Source: Embiotoca jacksoni
Taxonomy: Eukaryota > Chordata > Actinopteri > Embiotocidae
Length of the DNA stretch: 64,000 nucleotides
Reading direction: 5' to 3'
NCBI GenBank assembly: GCA_022577435.1
Contig: JAKOON010000108.1
Coordinates: 5,001-69,000 of the forward strand
Both the position numbers and the translations under genes were made by a program. Under the pieces are notes generated by a model that was given only the letters and a program-made list of their open reading frames with translations, ran no database searches and had not been told where the DNA came from. Positions 39,535 to 49,537 of the stretch are shown here, piece by piece; positions within the stretch are counted from its first letter, which is position 1; every line of letters starts with the position of its first letter.

Positions 39535-40048
39535 CAAAAGGAGGGGGCGAACCCGGGCCGATGGATGGATAAAGGTACCCAAAAGACCAGCAAAGCCATG
39601 GACTTGGAAGTTCCTGGGGACAAACCGCTGCGCAGGGTGGACAGCCACTGGGAGGGACACCCCAGAAGCCACGCGCCCACAGGACAGGGAGACTCCATGG
39701 GCTGGAGCAAAGGCGGACGCCACCCCTGTCCTCATTTGGTTTAATTTTTTTATTTTTTTTAAAAATAACCACTCAGGAGCCACTTTTTATTTTTTTAATT
39801 CTTTTTATTCTTCTTCCATGCTTGTGCCTGGTAAAAGGAAAAGAAGTGCCCTCTTACCAGCCTGGGCACTTGGCCAAACTGTCTGGGCCCCCGCCCCTGC
39901 AGACAGAGGGAGAAGCAGCCAGAAGAGCCCTCTCAACAGCCTGGGCGCTGAGCCAAAATGTCTGGGCCCGCCACTGCAAGCTGTGGGAGACTGGCCCCTT
40001 CTCTCCATACTCCGTTGAGCTGAACAAGGGAACAGACCTCACGGCCAA

Positions 40049-40057
40049 CAGGTAAGT
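40049..40057 (+). other. 5' splice site, B1
   Basis: CAG/GTAAGT followed by ATG, a near-ideal spliceosomal donor. Together with the acceptor at 40243-40244 it defines a 193-bp intron (40052-40244) that holds the hammerhead-like motif. Confidence 0.6.
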
Positions 40058-40110
40058 ATGAGTTTTTTATCTTTTTGATATCTTTTTTAGTTTAGTCTTT
40101 TTATTTTCAT

Positions 40111-40162
40111 GTGCCAATTGCCTGAAGAAGACTTAAAAAAGTCGAAACGTCGCGACAGGCAC
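40111..40162 (+). ncRNA. Hammerhead-like motif, type B (B1)
   Basis: Stem I pairs GTGCC with GGCAC, and TTGC with GCGA around a small AA/CA internal loop. The core is CTGAAGA (position 7 is free to vary in hammerheads), stem II GACTT/AAGTC, then GAAA, palindromic helix III ACGT and cleavage triplet GUC, the most favoured one. The predicted cut is after 40151. The extra A after the core is also present here. Stem II bases differ from type A but remain paired. Confidence 0.65.
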
Positions 40163-40242
40163 ATTAGCTTGCAAAAACATTTAGAGTTTTTGCTTTTTGC
40201 TTTTTTCTTTTCTTTTGTTTTGTTTTTTCGTTTTTTATTTTT

Positions 40243-40244
40243 AG
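40243..40244 (+). other. 3' splice site, B1
   Basis: A long T-rich tract ending TTTTTAG and then TTTGGACC. It pairs with the donor at 40051/40052. Confidence 0.55.
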
Positions 40245-40507
40245 TTTGGACCCTCCTTACCAGCTGTGAAGTACAAGACAGCGGGGAGTGATTTTGGACT
40301 GGGAGACCTACCTGGTTGAGGGCCCGTGCTTCACCTTCCCACCGTTCATTCGGAGGGGGGGATCAGTTCCCTGCACCCTAACTCGCCAGTGCCGCCTCTG
40401 GGATAGGTTTCCCACACCCATCCCCACTTCCCTACTTCCTCCAGACCACCTTGGAGACACAAAGACATGGACAACAAGAAGACTAAAGTAAAGAGTGGAC
40501 CTGTCCC

Positions 40508-40730
40508 TATCCTGGGATATTTTGACACTAAACCTAACACTGGTTTTTTTGGCCCTAACCCTAACTCAGGATAATTTGGCCCTAATCCTAAACCAGGATT
40601 TTTTTTGGCCCTAACCCTAACCAGGGAGACCCTGGCCCTAAGCCTAAAATTTGGACTCTCTGGCCTTATCCCTATCCCAGGATATTTTAACCCTAACCCT
40701 AACCGGGGTCACCTTGGCCCTAAACCTAAA
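40508..40730 (-). repeat. Decayed telomere-like array of B2
   Basis: CCTAACCCTAA-like doublets alternate with spacers such as CAGGATAATTTGGC and AGGATTTTTTTTGGC. The layout matches the A-unit arrays but has many more changes, so this copy looks older or less homogenised. Confidence 0.85.
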
Positions 40731-41407
40731 TTTTGAAGGGGAAGCATGGCCTATGGAAAAGAAGCCCCAAAAGCCAAGCCCCCGCGCAGTAAGGTTCTGT
40801 CAGGTGGTGGTGATCAGTCCAATAGGCAAAAGCAAGGTCAAAGGGACAGGAAGATCCACAGGGCCGCAGAGGAATAAGACCCCCCAAAAGGAGGGGGCGA
40901 ACCCGGGCCGATGGATGGATAAAGGTACCCAAAAGACCAGCAAAGCCATGGACTTGGAAGTTCCTGGGGACAAACCGCTGCGCAGGGTGGACAGCCACTG
41001 GGAGGGACACCCCAGAAGCCACGCGCCCACAGGACAGGGAGACTCCATGGGCTGGAGCAAAGGCGGACGCCACCCCTGTCCTCATTTGGTTTAATTTTTT
41101 TATTTTTTTTAAAAATAACCACTCAGGAGCCACTTTTTATTTTTTTAATTTTTTTAATTATTTTTATTCTTCTTCCATGCTTGTGCCTGGTAAAAGGAAA
41201 AGAAGTGCCCTCTTACCAGCCTGGGCACTTGGCCAAACTGTCTGGGCCCCCGCCCCTGCAGACAGAGGGAGAAGCAGCCAGAAGAGCCCTCTCAACAGCC
41301 TGGGCGCTGAGCCAAAATGTCTGGGCCCGCCACTGCAAGCTGTGGGAGACTGGCCCCTTCTCTCCATACTCCGTTGAGCTGAACAAGGGAACAGACCTCA
41401 CGGCCAA

Positions 41408-41416
41408 CAGGTAAGT
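41408..41416 (+). other. 5' splice site, B2
   Basis: CAG/GTAAGT, identical to B1; with the acceptor at 41602-41603 it defines a 193-bp intron (41411-41603). Confidence 0.6.
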
Positions 41417-41469
41417 ATGAGTTTTTTATCTTTTTGATATCTTTTTTAGTTTAGTCTTTTTATTTTCAT

Positions 41470-41521
41470 GTGCCAATTGCCTGAAGAAGACTTAAAAAAG
41501 TCGAAACGTCGCGACAGGCAC
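41470..41521 (+). ncRNA. Hammerhead-like motif, type B (B2)
   Basis: Identical to the B1 motif; predicted cut after 41510; lies inside the predicted intron. Confidence 0.65.
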
Positions 41522-41601
41522 ATTAGCTTGCAAAAACATTTAGAGTTTTTGCTTTTTGCTTTTTTCTTTTCTTTTGTTTTGTTTTTTCGTTTTTTATTTT
41601 T

Positions 41602-41603
41602 AG
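41602..41603 (+). other. 3' splice site, B2
   Basis: Pyrimidine-rich tract followed by TAG, as in B1. Confidence 0.55.
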
Positions 41604-41734
41604 TTTGGACCCTCCTTACCAGCTGTGAAGTACAAGACAGCGGGGAGTGATTTTGGACTGGGAGACCTACCTGGTTGAGGGCCCGTGCTTCACCTTCCCA
41701 CCGTTCATTCGGAGGGGGGGATCAGTTCCCTGCA

Positions 41735-41775
41735 CCCTAACCCTAACCCTAACCCTAACCCTAACCCTAACCCTA
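41735..41775 (+). repeat. Perfect telomeric run, junction J2
   Basis: Nearly seven CCCTAA repeats between the B2 tail and the 5'-truncated C element. Confidence 0.97.
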
Positions 41776-41896
41776 TCCCCTTCTCTCCAAAAATCTCCAT
41801 TGAGCTGAGCACAGGAACAGACCTCACAGCCAACTAGAAAGATTTTTAAGACTTTTACTTCTTAGATTTTTGATTTTTTGATTTTTTTGTTTTACT

Positions 41897-41945
41897 GTGC
41901 CTCTGCCTGAAGACTCACAGGATTCAAAACATCTTCTCCGTTGAG
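41897..41945 (+). pseudogene. Degenerate hammerhead-like motif (C, first copy)
   Basis: GTGCC and CCTGAAGA are still visible, but stem II does not close, GAAAC reads AAAAC and the 3' stem I strand GCGACAGGCAC is gone. It should be inactive. Confidence 0.6.
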
Positions 41946-41974
41946 CTGAGCATGGTAACAGACCTCACAGCCAA

Positions 41975-41983
41975 CAGGTAAGT
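41975..41983 (+). other. 5' splice site, C
   Basis: CAG/GTAAGT followed by AT, a consensus donor 39 bp before the intact C-type hammerhead. The matching acceptor is uncertain; candidates lie near 42140-42160. Confidence 0.5.
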
Positions 41984-42016
41984 ATACTTTTTGATTTCTT
42001 TATTTTTTGTTTTACT

Positions 42017-42067
42017 GTGCCTTTGCCTGAAGAAGACTCACAGCAGTCGAAACGTCGCGACAGGCAC
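42017..42067 (+). ncRNA. Hammerhead-like motif, type C
   Basis: Stem I GTGCC/GGCAC and TTGC/GCGA, core CTGAAGA, stem II GACT/AGTC around CACAGC, GAAA, ACGT, triplet GUC; predicted cut after 42056. Stem II differs from both A and B yet stays paired. Confidence 0.65.
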
Positions 42068-42342
42068 AATACTTTTCTTTTGCTTTGTTTTCTTTTCTTT
42101 TCGGAACTTTGTTTTTATTTGATTTTTAACCCTCTTACCTGAAAAAGTATGAGCGCAGATCAACGCGGTTGGACCCTGGTCAGCCACCGGAGAGGACGGG
42201 ACCGTCCCCAGGCCAGGCCTCATACCGATTCAGGCCGCGAAATGCAAGACAGGAAGAAATGGGGTTGGACTGGGAGACCTACCTGGAGGAAGGCCCGTGC
42301 TCCACCTTCCCACCGTTCATTCGGAGGGGGGGATCAGTTTGT

Positions 42343-42379
42343 TAACCCTAACCCTAACCCTAACCCTAACCCTAACCCT
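42343..42379 (+). repeat. Perfect telomeric run, junction J3
   Basis: About six CCCTAA repeats between the C tail and the 5'-truncated B3 element. Confidence 0.97.
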
Positions 42380-42697
42380 TTTATCTTTTTGATATCTTTT
42401 TTAGTTTAGTCTTTTTATTTTTATGTGCCAATTGCCTGAAGAAGACTTAAAAAAGTCGAAACGTCGCGACAGGCACATTAGCTTGCAAAAACATTTAGAG
42501 TTTTTGCTTTTTGCTTTTTTCTTTTCTTTTGTTTTGTTTTTTCGTTTTTTATTTTTTTATTTTTAGTTTGGACCCTCCTTACCAGCTGTGAAGTACAAGA
42601 CAGCGGGGAGTGATTTTGGACTGGGAGACCTACCTGGTTGAGGGCCCGTGCTTCACCTTCCCACCGTTCATTCGGAGGGGGGGATCAGTTCCCTGCA
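42380..42697 (+). mobile_element. B3 element, 5'-truncated inside the intron
   Basis: Starts at TTATCTTTTTGATATC, which in B1 and B2 lies about 16 bp downstream of the donor. Promoter region, first exon and donor are therefore missing. The hammerhead-like motif, acceptor (42565-42566) and tail are intact. The tail ends at TGCA before telomeric repeats, exactly like B2. Confidence 0.65.
42425..42476 (+). ncRNA. Hammerhead-like motif, type B (B3)
   Basis: Identical to the B1 motif; predicted cut after 42465. No donor site remains upstream within this element. Confidence 0.65.
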
Positions 42698-42737
42698 CCC
42701 TAACCCTAACCCTAACCCTAACCCTAACCCTAACCCT
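42698..42737 (+). repeat. Perfect telomeric run, junction J4
   Basis: Almost seven CCCTAA repeats between the B3 tail and the truncated array of the first A2 unit. Confidence 0.97.
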
Positions 42738-44267
42738 TTGGCCCTAACCCTAACACGGGATAATTTGGCCCTAACCCTAACCCAGGGGACTTTGGCCCTA
42801 ACCCTAACCTAGGGGACTTTGGCCCTAACCCTAACACGAGATAATTTGGCCCCTAACCCTAACACGGGATAATTTGGCCCCTAACCCTAACCTAGGGGAC
42901 TTTGGCCCTAACCCTAACCTAGGGGACTTTGGCCCTAACCCTAACACGGGATAATTTGGCCCCTAACCCTAACACGGGAGAATTTGGCCCCTAACCCTAA
43001 TACGGGATAATTTGGCCCCTAACCCTAGCACGGGATAACTTAATTTGACCCTAACTATAATACGGAATAATTTGGCCCCTAACCATAATACGGAATAATT
43101 TGGCCCCTAACCCTAATACGGGATATAATTTTTTAAAATAAAAATCAGATCCCTATATTTTTTTAAATAAATTTAAAAAAAATAACAGAAACAGTGGTCC
43201 ATTGAATTTGAAAATATATTTGGATACCGTAACACATTGGAGAAGTTACGAGGACTAAAATGGGGAGGTACGAAAAATGGCCAACGGAATAGAAGCTCCA
43301 AAAAGCCAGGCCCCCGCGCAGAAAGGTACGGTCGACAGACAAACAGTCCATCAGGCAAAGCAGAGTCAGAGGGAAAAAGAAATCCACAGGACTAAGCCAG
43401 GGGACCCAAAAAGGGAAGGCAAAACCGAGCCGAAGGATAGAGAAAAACCCATAAGACAGAGCAAAGCCGTGGACTGTGAAATTTCATGGGGCAAACCGCT
43501 GCGCGGGGATAACAGCCAATGGGAGGGAAGCTCCAGAAGCCACGCCCCCACACGACAGGGAGACTCCATAAATAGGAGCAGAGGCAGAGGCCCCCCTGTC
43601 TTCATTCGGTCTGCTGACACAGAGCAAGAAGGAGCTGCTCAGCAAAGCAAAAAAACACTCGTAGACCGCGAGGGGACCACTTTTCTTTTATTTTATTTTA
43701 TTTTTCTTTCGTGCCTACGCCTGATGAAGACCAAACAGGTCGAAACGTTGCGACAGGCACAGAACAAACCGGTCATATATTTTTTTTAATGACAATCTAG
43801 TCACTTTTTATTTTTATTTTTTCTTCTTATTTTTTTCATGCAGGGATCTGTCTCCTCCTGTAACAAAAAAACAAAAAAAGACAAAAAAAAATCAGAGAGG
43901 AACTAACATTTAACAGGGACAGATGAGCCCAAATTATAAACACGGAATATGAGGGAGAGAGAGGTGTTGGGGTGGGAGTCCTGCCGGAGGATGGACCGTG
44001 CATCTACTCTCGCCCGTTTATTCGGACGGGAGGATCAGAATACTTCACCTAACCCGCCAGTGCCTCCTCCGGATCACAGGCTCCCATCCCACCCCTACTC
44101 CCTCATTTCCATCCACGTAATCAGGACCACGTAAACTTAATATTCACCTTGATACCAAATTTGATACTTACCTGATTACTAGAATTCGAACCCAAATTTA
44201 TATTATATATAACAAACCTAAAATGGATACTTACCTTAAGGCAAAACTGCCTTTTATTTATTTCTCC
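42738..44267 (+). repeat. A2 unit 1, 5'-truncated
   Basis: Begins inside the telomere-like array at TTGGCCC, about 230 bp short of a full A2 unit. Promoter boxes 43516-43574. Confidence 0.95.
43711..43760 (+). ncRNA. Hammerhead-like motif, A2 unit 1
   Basis: Type A motif; predicted cut after 43749. Confidence 0.6.
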
Positions 44268-46024
44268 TAACCCTAACTTGGGATAATTTGGCCCCTAACC
44301 CTAACTTGGGATAATTTGGCCCCTAACCCTAACACGGGATAATTTGGCCCCTAACCCTTCTCCTAACCCTAACTTGGGATAATTTGGCCCCTAACCCTAA
44401 CTTGGGATAATTTGGCCCCTAACCCTAACACGGGATAATTTGGCCCCTAACCCTAACCCAGGGGACTTTGGCCCTAACCCTAACCTAGGGGACTTTGGCC
44501 CTAACCCTAACACGGGATAATTTGGCCCTAACCCTAACCCAGGGGACTTTGGCCCTAACCCTAACCTAGGGGACTTTGGCCCTAACCCTAACACGAGATA
44601 ATTTGGCCCCTAACCCTAACACGGGATAATTTGGCCCCTAACCCTAACCTAGGGGACTTTGGCCCTAACCCTAACCTAGGGGACTTTGGCCCTAACCCTA
44701 ACACGGGATAATTTGGCCCCTAACCCTAACACGGGAGAATTTGGCCCCTAACCCTAATACGGGATAATTTGGCCCCTAACCCTAGCACGGGATAACTTAA
44801 TTTGACCCTAACTATAATACGGAATAATTTGGCCCCTAACCATAATACGGAATAATTTGGCCCCTAACCCTAATACGGGATATAATTTTTTAAAATAAAA
44901 ATCAGATCCCTATATTTTTTTAAATAAATTTAAAAAAAATAACAGAAACAGTGGTCCATTGAATTTGAAAATATATTTGGATACCGTAACACATTGGAGA
45001 AGTTACGAGGACTAAAATGGGGAGGTACGAAAAATGGCCAACGGAATAGAAGCTCCAAAAAGCCAGGCCCCCGCGCAGAAAGGTACGGTCGACAGACAAA
45101 CAGTCCATCAGGCAAAGCAGAGTCAGAGGGAAAAAGAAATCCACAGGACTAAGCCAGGGGACCCAAAAAGGGAAGGCAAAACCGAGCCGAAGGATAGAGA
45201 AAAACCCATAAGACAGAGCAAAGCCGTGGACTGTGAAATTTCATGGGGCAAACCGCTGCGCGGGGATAACAGCCAATGGGAGGGAAGCTCCAGAAGCCAC
45301 GCCCCCACACGACAGGGAGACTCCATAAATAGGAGCAGAGGCAGAGGCCCCCCTGTCTTCATTCGGTCTGCTGACACAGAGCAAGAAGGAGCTGCTCAGC
45401 AAAGCAAAAAAACACTCGTAGACCGCGAGGGGACCACTTTTCTTTTATTTTATTTTATTTTTCTTTCGTGCCTACGCCTGATGAAGACCAAACAGGTCGA
45501 AACGTTGCGACAGGCACAGAACAAACCGGTCATATATTTTTTTTAATGACAATCTAGTCACTTTTTATTTTTATTTTTTCTTCTTATTTTTTTCATGCAG
45601 GGATCTGTCTCCTCCTGTAACAAAAAAACAAAAAAAGACAAAAAAAAATCAGAGAGGAACTAACATTTAACAGGGACAGATGAGCCCAAATTATAAACAC
45701 GGAATATGAGGGAGAGAGAGGTGTTGGGGTGGGAGTCCTGCCGGAGGATGGACCGTGCATCTACTCTCGCCCGTTTATTCGGACGGGAGGATCAGAATAC
45801 TTCACCTAACCCGCCAGTGCCTCCTCCGGATCACAGGCTCCCATCCCACCCCTACTCCCTCATTTCCATCCACGTAATCAGGACCACGTAAACTTAATAT
45901 TCACCTTGATACCAAATTTGATACTTACCTGATTACTAGAATTCGAACCCAAATTTATATTATATATAACAAACCTAAAATGGATACTTACCTTAAGGCA
46001 AAACTGCCTTTTATTTATTTCTCC
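44268..46024 (+). repeat. A2 unit 2
   Basis: 1757 bp, first complete A2 unit. Promoter boxes 45273-45331. Confidence 0.95.
45468..45517 (+). ncRNA. Hammerhead-like motif, A2 unit 2
   Basis: Type A motif; predicted cut after 45506. Confidence 0.6.
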
Positions 46025-47781
46025 TAACCCTAACTTGGGATAATTTGGCCCCTAACCCTAACTTGGGATAATTTGGCCCCTAACCCTAACACGGGATAAT
46101 TTGGCCCCTAACCCTTCTCCTAACCCTAACTTGGGATAATTTGGCCCCTAACCCTAACTTGGGATAATTTGGCCCCTAACCCTAACACGGGATAATTTGG
46201 CCCCTAACCCTAACCCAGGGGACTTTGGCCCTAACCCTAACCTAGGGGACTTTGGCCCTAACCCTAACACGGGATAATTTGGCCCTAACCCTAACCCAGG
46301 GGACTTTGGCCCTAACCCTAACCTAGGGGACTTTGGCCCTAACCCTAACACGAGATAATTTGGCCCCTAACCCTAACACGGGATAATTTGGCCCCTAACC
46401 CTAACCTAGGGGACTTTGGCCCTAACCCTAACCTAGGGGACTTTGGCCCTAACCCTAACACGGGATAATTTGGCCCCTAACCCTAACACGGGAGAATTTG
46501 GCCCCTAACCCTAATACGGGATAATTTGGCCCCTAACCCTAGCACGGGATAACTTAATTTGACCCTAACTATAATACGGAATAATTTGGCCCCTAACCAT
46601 AATACGGAATAATTTGGCCCCTAACCCTAATACGGGATATAATTTTTTAAAATAAAAATCAGATCCCTATATTTTTTTAAATAAATTTAAAAAAAATAAC
46701 AGAAACAGTGGTCCATTGAATTTGAAAATATATTTGGATACCGTAACACATTGGAGAAGTTACGAGGACTAAAATGGGGAGGTACGAAAAATGGCCAACG
46801 GAATAGAAGCTCCAAAAAGCCAGGCCCCCGCGCAGAAAGGTACGGTCGACAGACAAACAGTCCATCAGGCAAAGCAGAGTCAGAGGGAAAAAGAAATCCA
46901 CAGGACTAAGCCAGGGGACCCAAAAAGGGAAGGCAAAACCGAGCCGAAGGATAGAGAAAAACCCATAAGACAGAGCAAAGCCGTGGACTGTGAAATTTCA
47001 TGGGGCAAACCGCTGCGCGGGGATAACAGCCAATGGGAGGGAAGCTCCAGAAGCCACGCCCCCACACGACAGGGAGACTCCATAAATAGGAGCAGAGGCA
47101 GAGGCCCCCCTGTCTTCATTCGGTCTGCTGACACAGAGCAAGAAGGAGCTGCTCAGCAAAGCAAAAAAACACTCGTAGACCGCGAGGGGACCACTTTTCT
47201 TTTATTTTATTTTATTTTTCTTTCGTGCCTACGCCTGATGAAGACCAAACAGGTCGAAACGTTGCGACAGGCACAGAACAAACCGGTCATATATTTTTTT
47301 TAATGACAATCTAGTCACTTTTTATTTTTATTTTTTCTTCTTATTTTTTTCATGCAGGGATCTGTCTCCTCCTGTAACAAAAAAACAAAAAAAGACAAAA
47401 AAAAATCAGAGAGGAACTAACATTTAACAGGGACAGATGAGCCCAAATTATAAACACGGAATATGAGGGAGAGAGAGGTGTTGGGGTGGGAGTCCTGCCG
47501 GAGGATGGACCGTGCATCTACTCTCGCCCGTTTATTCGGACGGGAGGATCAGAATACTTCACCTAACCCGCCAGTGCCTCCTCCGGATCACAGGCTCCCA
47601 TCCCACCCCTACTCCCTCATTTCCATCCACGTAATCAGGACCACGTAAACTTAATATTCACCTTGATACCAAATTTGATACTTACCTGATTACTAGAATT
47701 CGAACCCAAATTTATATTATATATAACAAACCTAAAATGGATACTTACCTTAAGGCAAAACTGCCTTTTATTTATTTCTCC
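46025..47781 (+). repeat. A2 unit 3
   Basis: 1757 bp. Promoter boxes 47030-47088. Confidence 0.95.
47225..47274 (+). ncRNA. Hammerhead-like motif, A2 unit 3
   Basis: Type A motif; predicted cut after 47263. Confidence 0.6.
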
Positions 47782-49537
47782 TAACCCTAACTTGGGATAA
47801 TTTGGCCCCTAACCCTAACTTGGGATAATTTGGCCCCTAACCCTAACACGGGATAATTTGGCCCCTAACCCTTCTCCTAACCCTAACTTGGGATAATTTG
47901 GCCCCTAACCCTAACTTGGGATAATTTGGCCCCTAACCCTAACACGGGATAATTTGGCCCCTAACCCTAACCCAGGGGACTTTGGCCCTAACCCTAACCT
48001 AGGGGACTTTGGCCCTAACCCTAACACGGGATAATTTGGCCCTAACCCTAACCCAGGGGACTTTGGCCCTAACCCTAACCTAGGGGACTTTGGCCCTAAC
48101 CCTAACACGAGATAATTTGGCCCCTAACCCTAACACGGGATAATTTGGCCCCTAACCCTAACCTAGGGGACTTTGGCCCTAACCCTAACCTAGGGGACTT
48201 TGGCCCTAACCCTAACACGGGATAATTTGGCCCCTAACCCTAACACGGGAGAATTTGGCCCCTAACCCTAATACGGGATAATTTGGCCCCTAACCCTAGC
48301 ACGGGATAACTTAATTTGACCCTAACTATAATACGGAATAATTTGGCCCCTAACCATAATACGGAATAATTTGGCCCCTAACCCTAATACGGGATATAAT
48401 TTTTTAAAATAAAAATCAGATCCCTATATTTTTTTAAATAAATTTAAAAAAAATAACAGAAACAGTGGTCCATTGAATTTGAAAATATATTTGGATACCG
48501 TAACACATTGGAGAAGTTACGAGGACTAAAATGGGGAGGTACGAAAAATGGCCAACGGAATAGAAGCTCCAAAAAGCCAGGCCCCCGCGCAGAAAGGTAC
48601 GGTCGACAGACAAACAGTCCATCAGGCAAAGCAGAGTCAGAGGGAAAAAGAAATCCACAGGACTAAGCCAGGGGACCCAAAAAGGGAAGGCAAAACCGAG
48701 CCGAAGGATAGAGAAAAACCCATAAGACAGAGCAAAGCCGTGGACTGTGAAATTTCATGGGGCAAACCGCTGCGCGGGGATAACAGCCAATGGGAGGGAA
48801 GCTCCAGAAGCCACGCCCCCACACGACAGGGAGACTCCATAAATAGGAGCAGAGGCAGAGGCCCCCCTGTCTTCATTCGGTCTGCTGACACAGAGCAAGA
48901 AGGAGCTGCTCAGCAAAGCAAAAAAACACTCGTAGACCGCGAGGGGACCACTTTTCTTTTATTTTATTTTATTTTTCTTTCGTGCCTACGCCTGATGAAG
49001 ACCAAACAGGTCGAAACGTTGCGACAGGCACAGAACAAACCGGTCATATATTTTTTTTAATGACAATCTAGTCACTTTTTATTTTTATTTTTTCTTCTTA
49101 TTTTTTTCATGCAGGGATCTGTCTCCTCCTGTAACAAAAAAACAAAAAAAGACAAAAAAAATCAGAGAGGAACTAACATTTAACAGGGACAGATGAGCCC
49201 AAATTATAAACACGGAATATGAGGGAGAGAGAGGTGTTGGGGTGGGAGTCCTGCCGGAGGATGGACCGTGCATCTACTCTCGCCCGTTTATTCGGACGGG
49301 AGGATCAGAATACTTCACCTAACCCGCCAGTGCCTCCTCCGGATCACAGGCTCCCATCCCACCCCTACTCCCTCATTTCCATCCACGTAATCAGGACCAC
49401 GTAAACTTAATATTCACCTTGATACCAAATTTGATACTTACCTGATTACTAGAATTCGAACCCAAATTTATATTATATATAACAAACCTAAAATGGATAC
49501 TTACCTTAAGGCAAAACTGCCTTTTATTTATTTCTCC
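47782..49537 (+). repeat. A2 unit 4
   Basis: 1756 bp; poly-A run near 49152-49160 is one base shorter than in units 1-3. Promoter boxes 48787-48845. Confidence 0.95.
48982..49031 (+). ncRNA. Hammerhead-like motif, A2 unit 4
   Basis: Type A motif; predicted cut after 49020. Confidence 0.6.

Larger units (their letters stand above)
39535..40505 (+). mobile_element. B1 element, 5'-truncated (hammerhead retroelement-like)
   Basis: Diverged relative of the A unit. It begins abruptly at CCAAAAGGAGGGGG, which corresponds to an internal point (about 40885) of the next copy, so about 380 bp of its 5' side is missing. It contains the promoter-homologous region without TATA or CCAAT, an exon-like segment (about 39770-40051), a consensus donor at 40051/40052, the hammerhead-like motif, an acceptor at 40243-40244, the tail, and a 3' segment (40379-40505) related to that of A. 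Frames of up to 196 codons cross these parts but match no recognisable protein. No reverse transcriptase is present, so it is non-autonomous if mobile. Confidence 0.65.
40506..41734 (+). mobile_element. B2 element (most complete B copy)
   Basis: Starts with a strongly decayed telomere-like array (about 40508-40730), then sequence matching the A upstream region (AAGCCCCAAAAGCC, CCCCCGCGCAG), an exon-like part, donor at 41410/41411, hammerhead-like motif, acceptor at 41602-41603, and the conserved tail, which ends at TGCA directly before perfect CCCTAA repeats. Compared with B1 it has about 9 extra bases in a T-rich tract near 41145-41160. It shows the same gene order as A units but is much diverged. 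No protein product is recognised. Confidence 0.65.
41776..42342 (+). mobile_element. C element, 5'-truncated, with internal duplication
   Basis: Begins inside the exon-like region (CCCCTTCTCTCC, matching about 39996-40007 of B1). A stretch of about 120 bp, covering end of exon, donor site and hammerhead, is present twice in tandem (roughly 41800-41920 and 41920-42040). The first copy has a destroyed donor (CAACTAGAAAG) and a broken ribozyme; the second keeps both. The part after the second hammerhead is longer than in B and GC-rich, then joins the common tail, which ends at GGATCAGTTTG before telomeric repeats. An 86-codon frame across 42149-42409 is not recognisable and runs into the next element. 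Confidence 0.6.

Noticed and set aside
39428..41133. Frames of 60-196 codons in the B elements
   Set aside because: They cross the telomeric junction, exon and intron-like parts without respect for boundaries, and no reverse transcriptase or GIY-YIG motif is seen in any frame.
44397..44594. 65-codon frame rich in LGLGPKSP repeats
   Set aside because: It is a translation of the telomere-like minisatellite; the periodicity is a DNA repeat effect.
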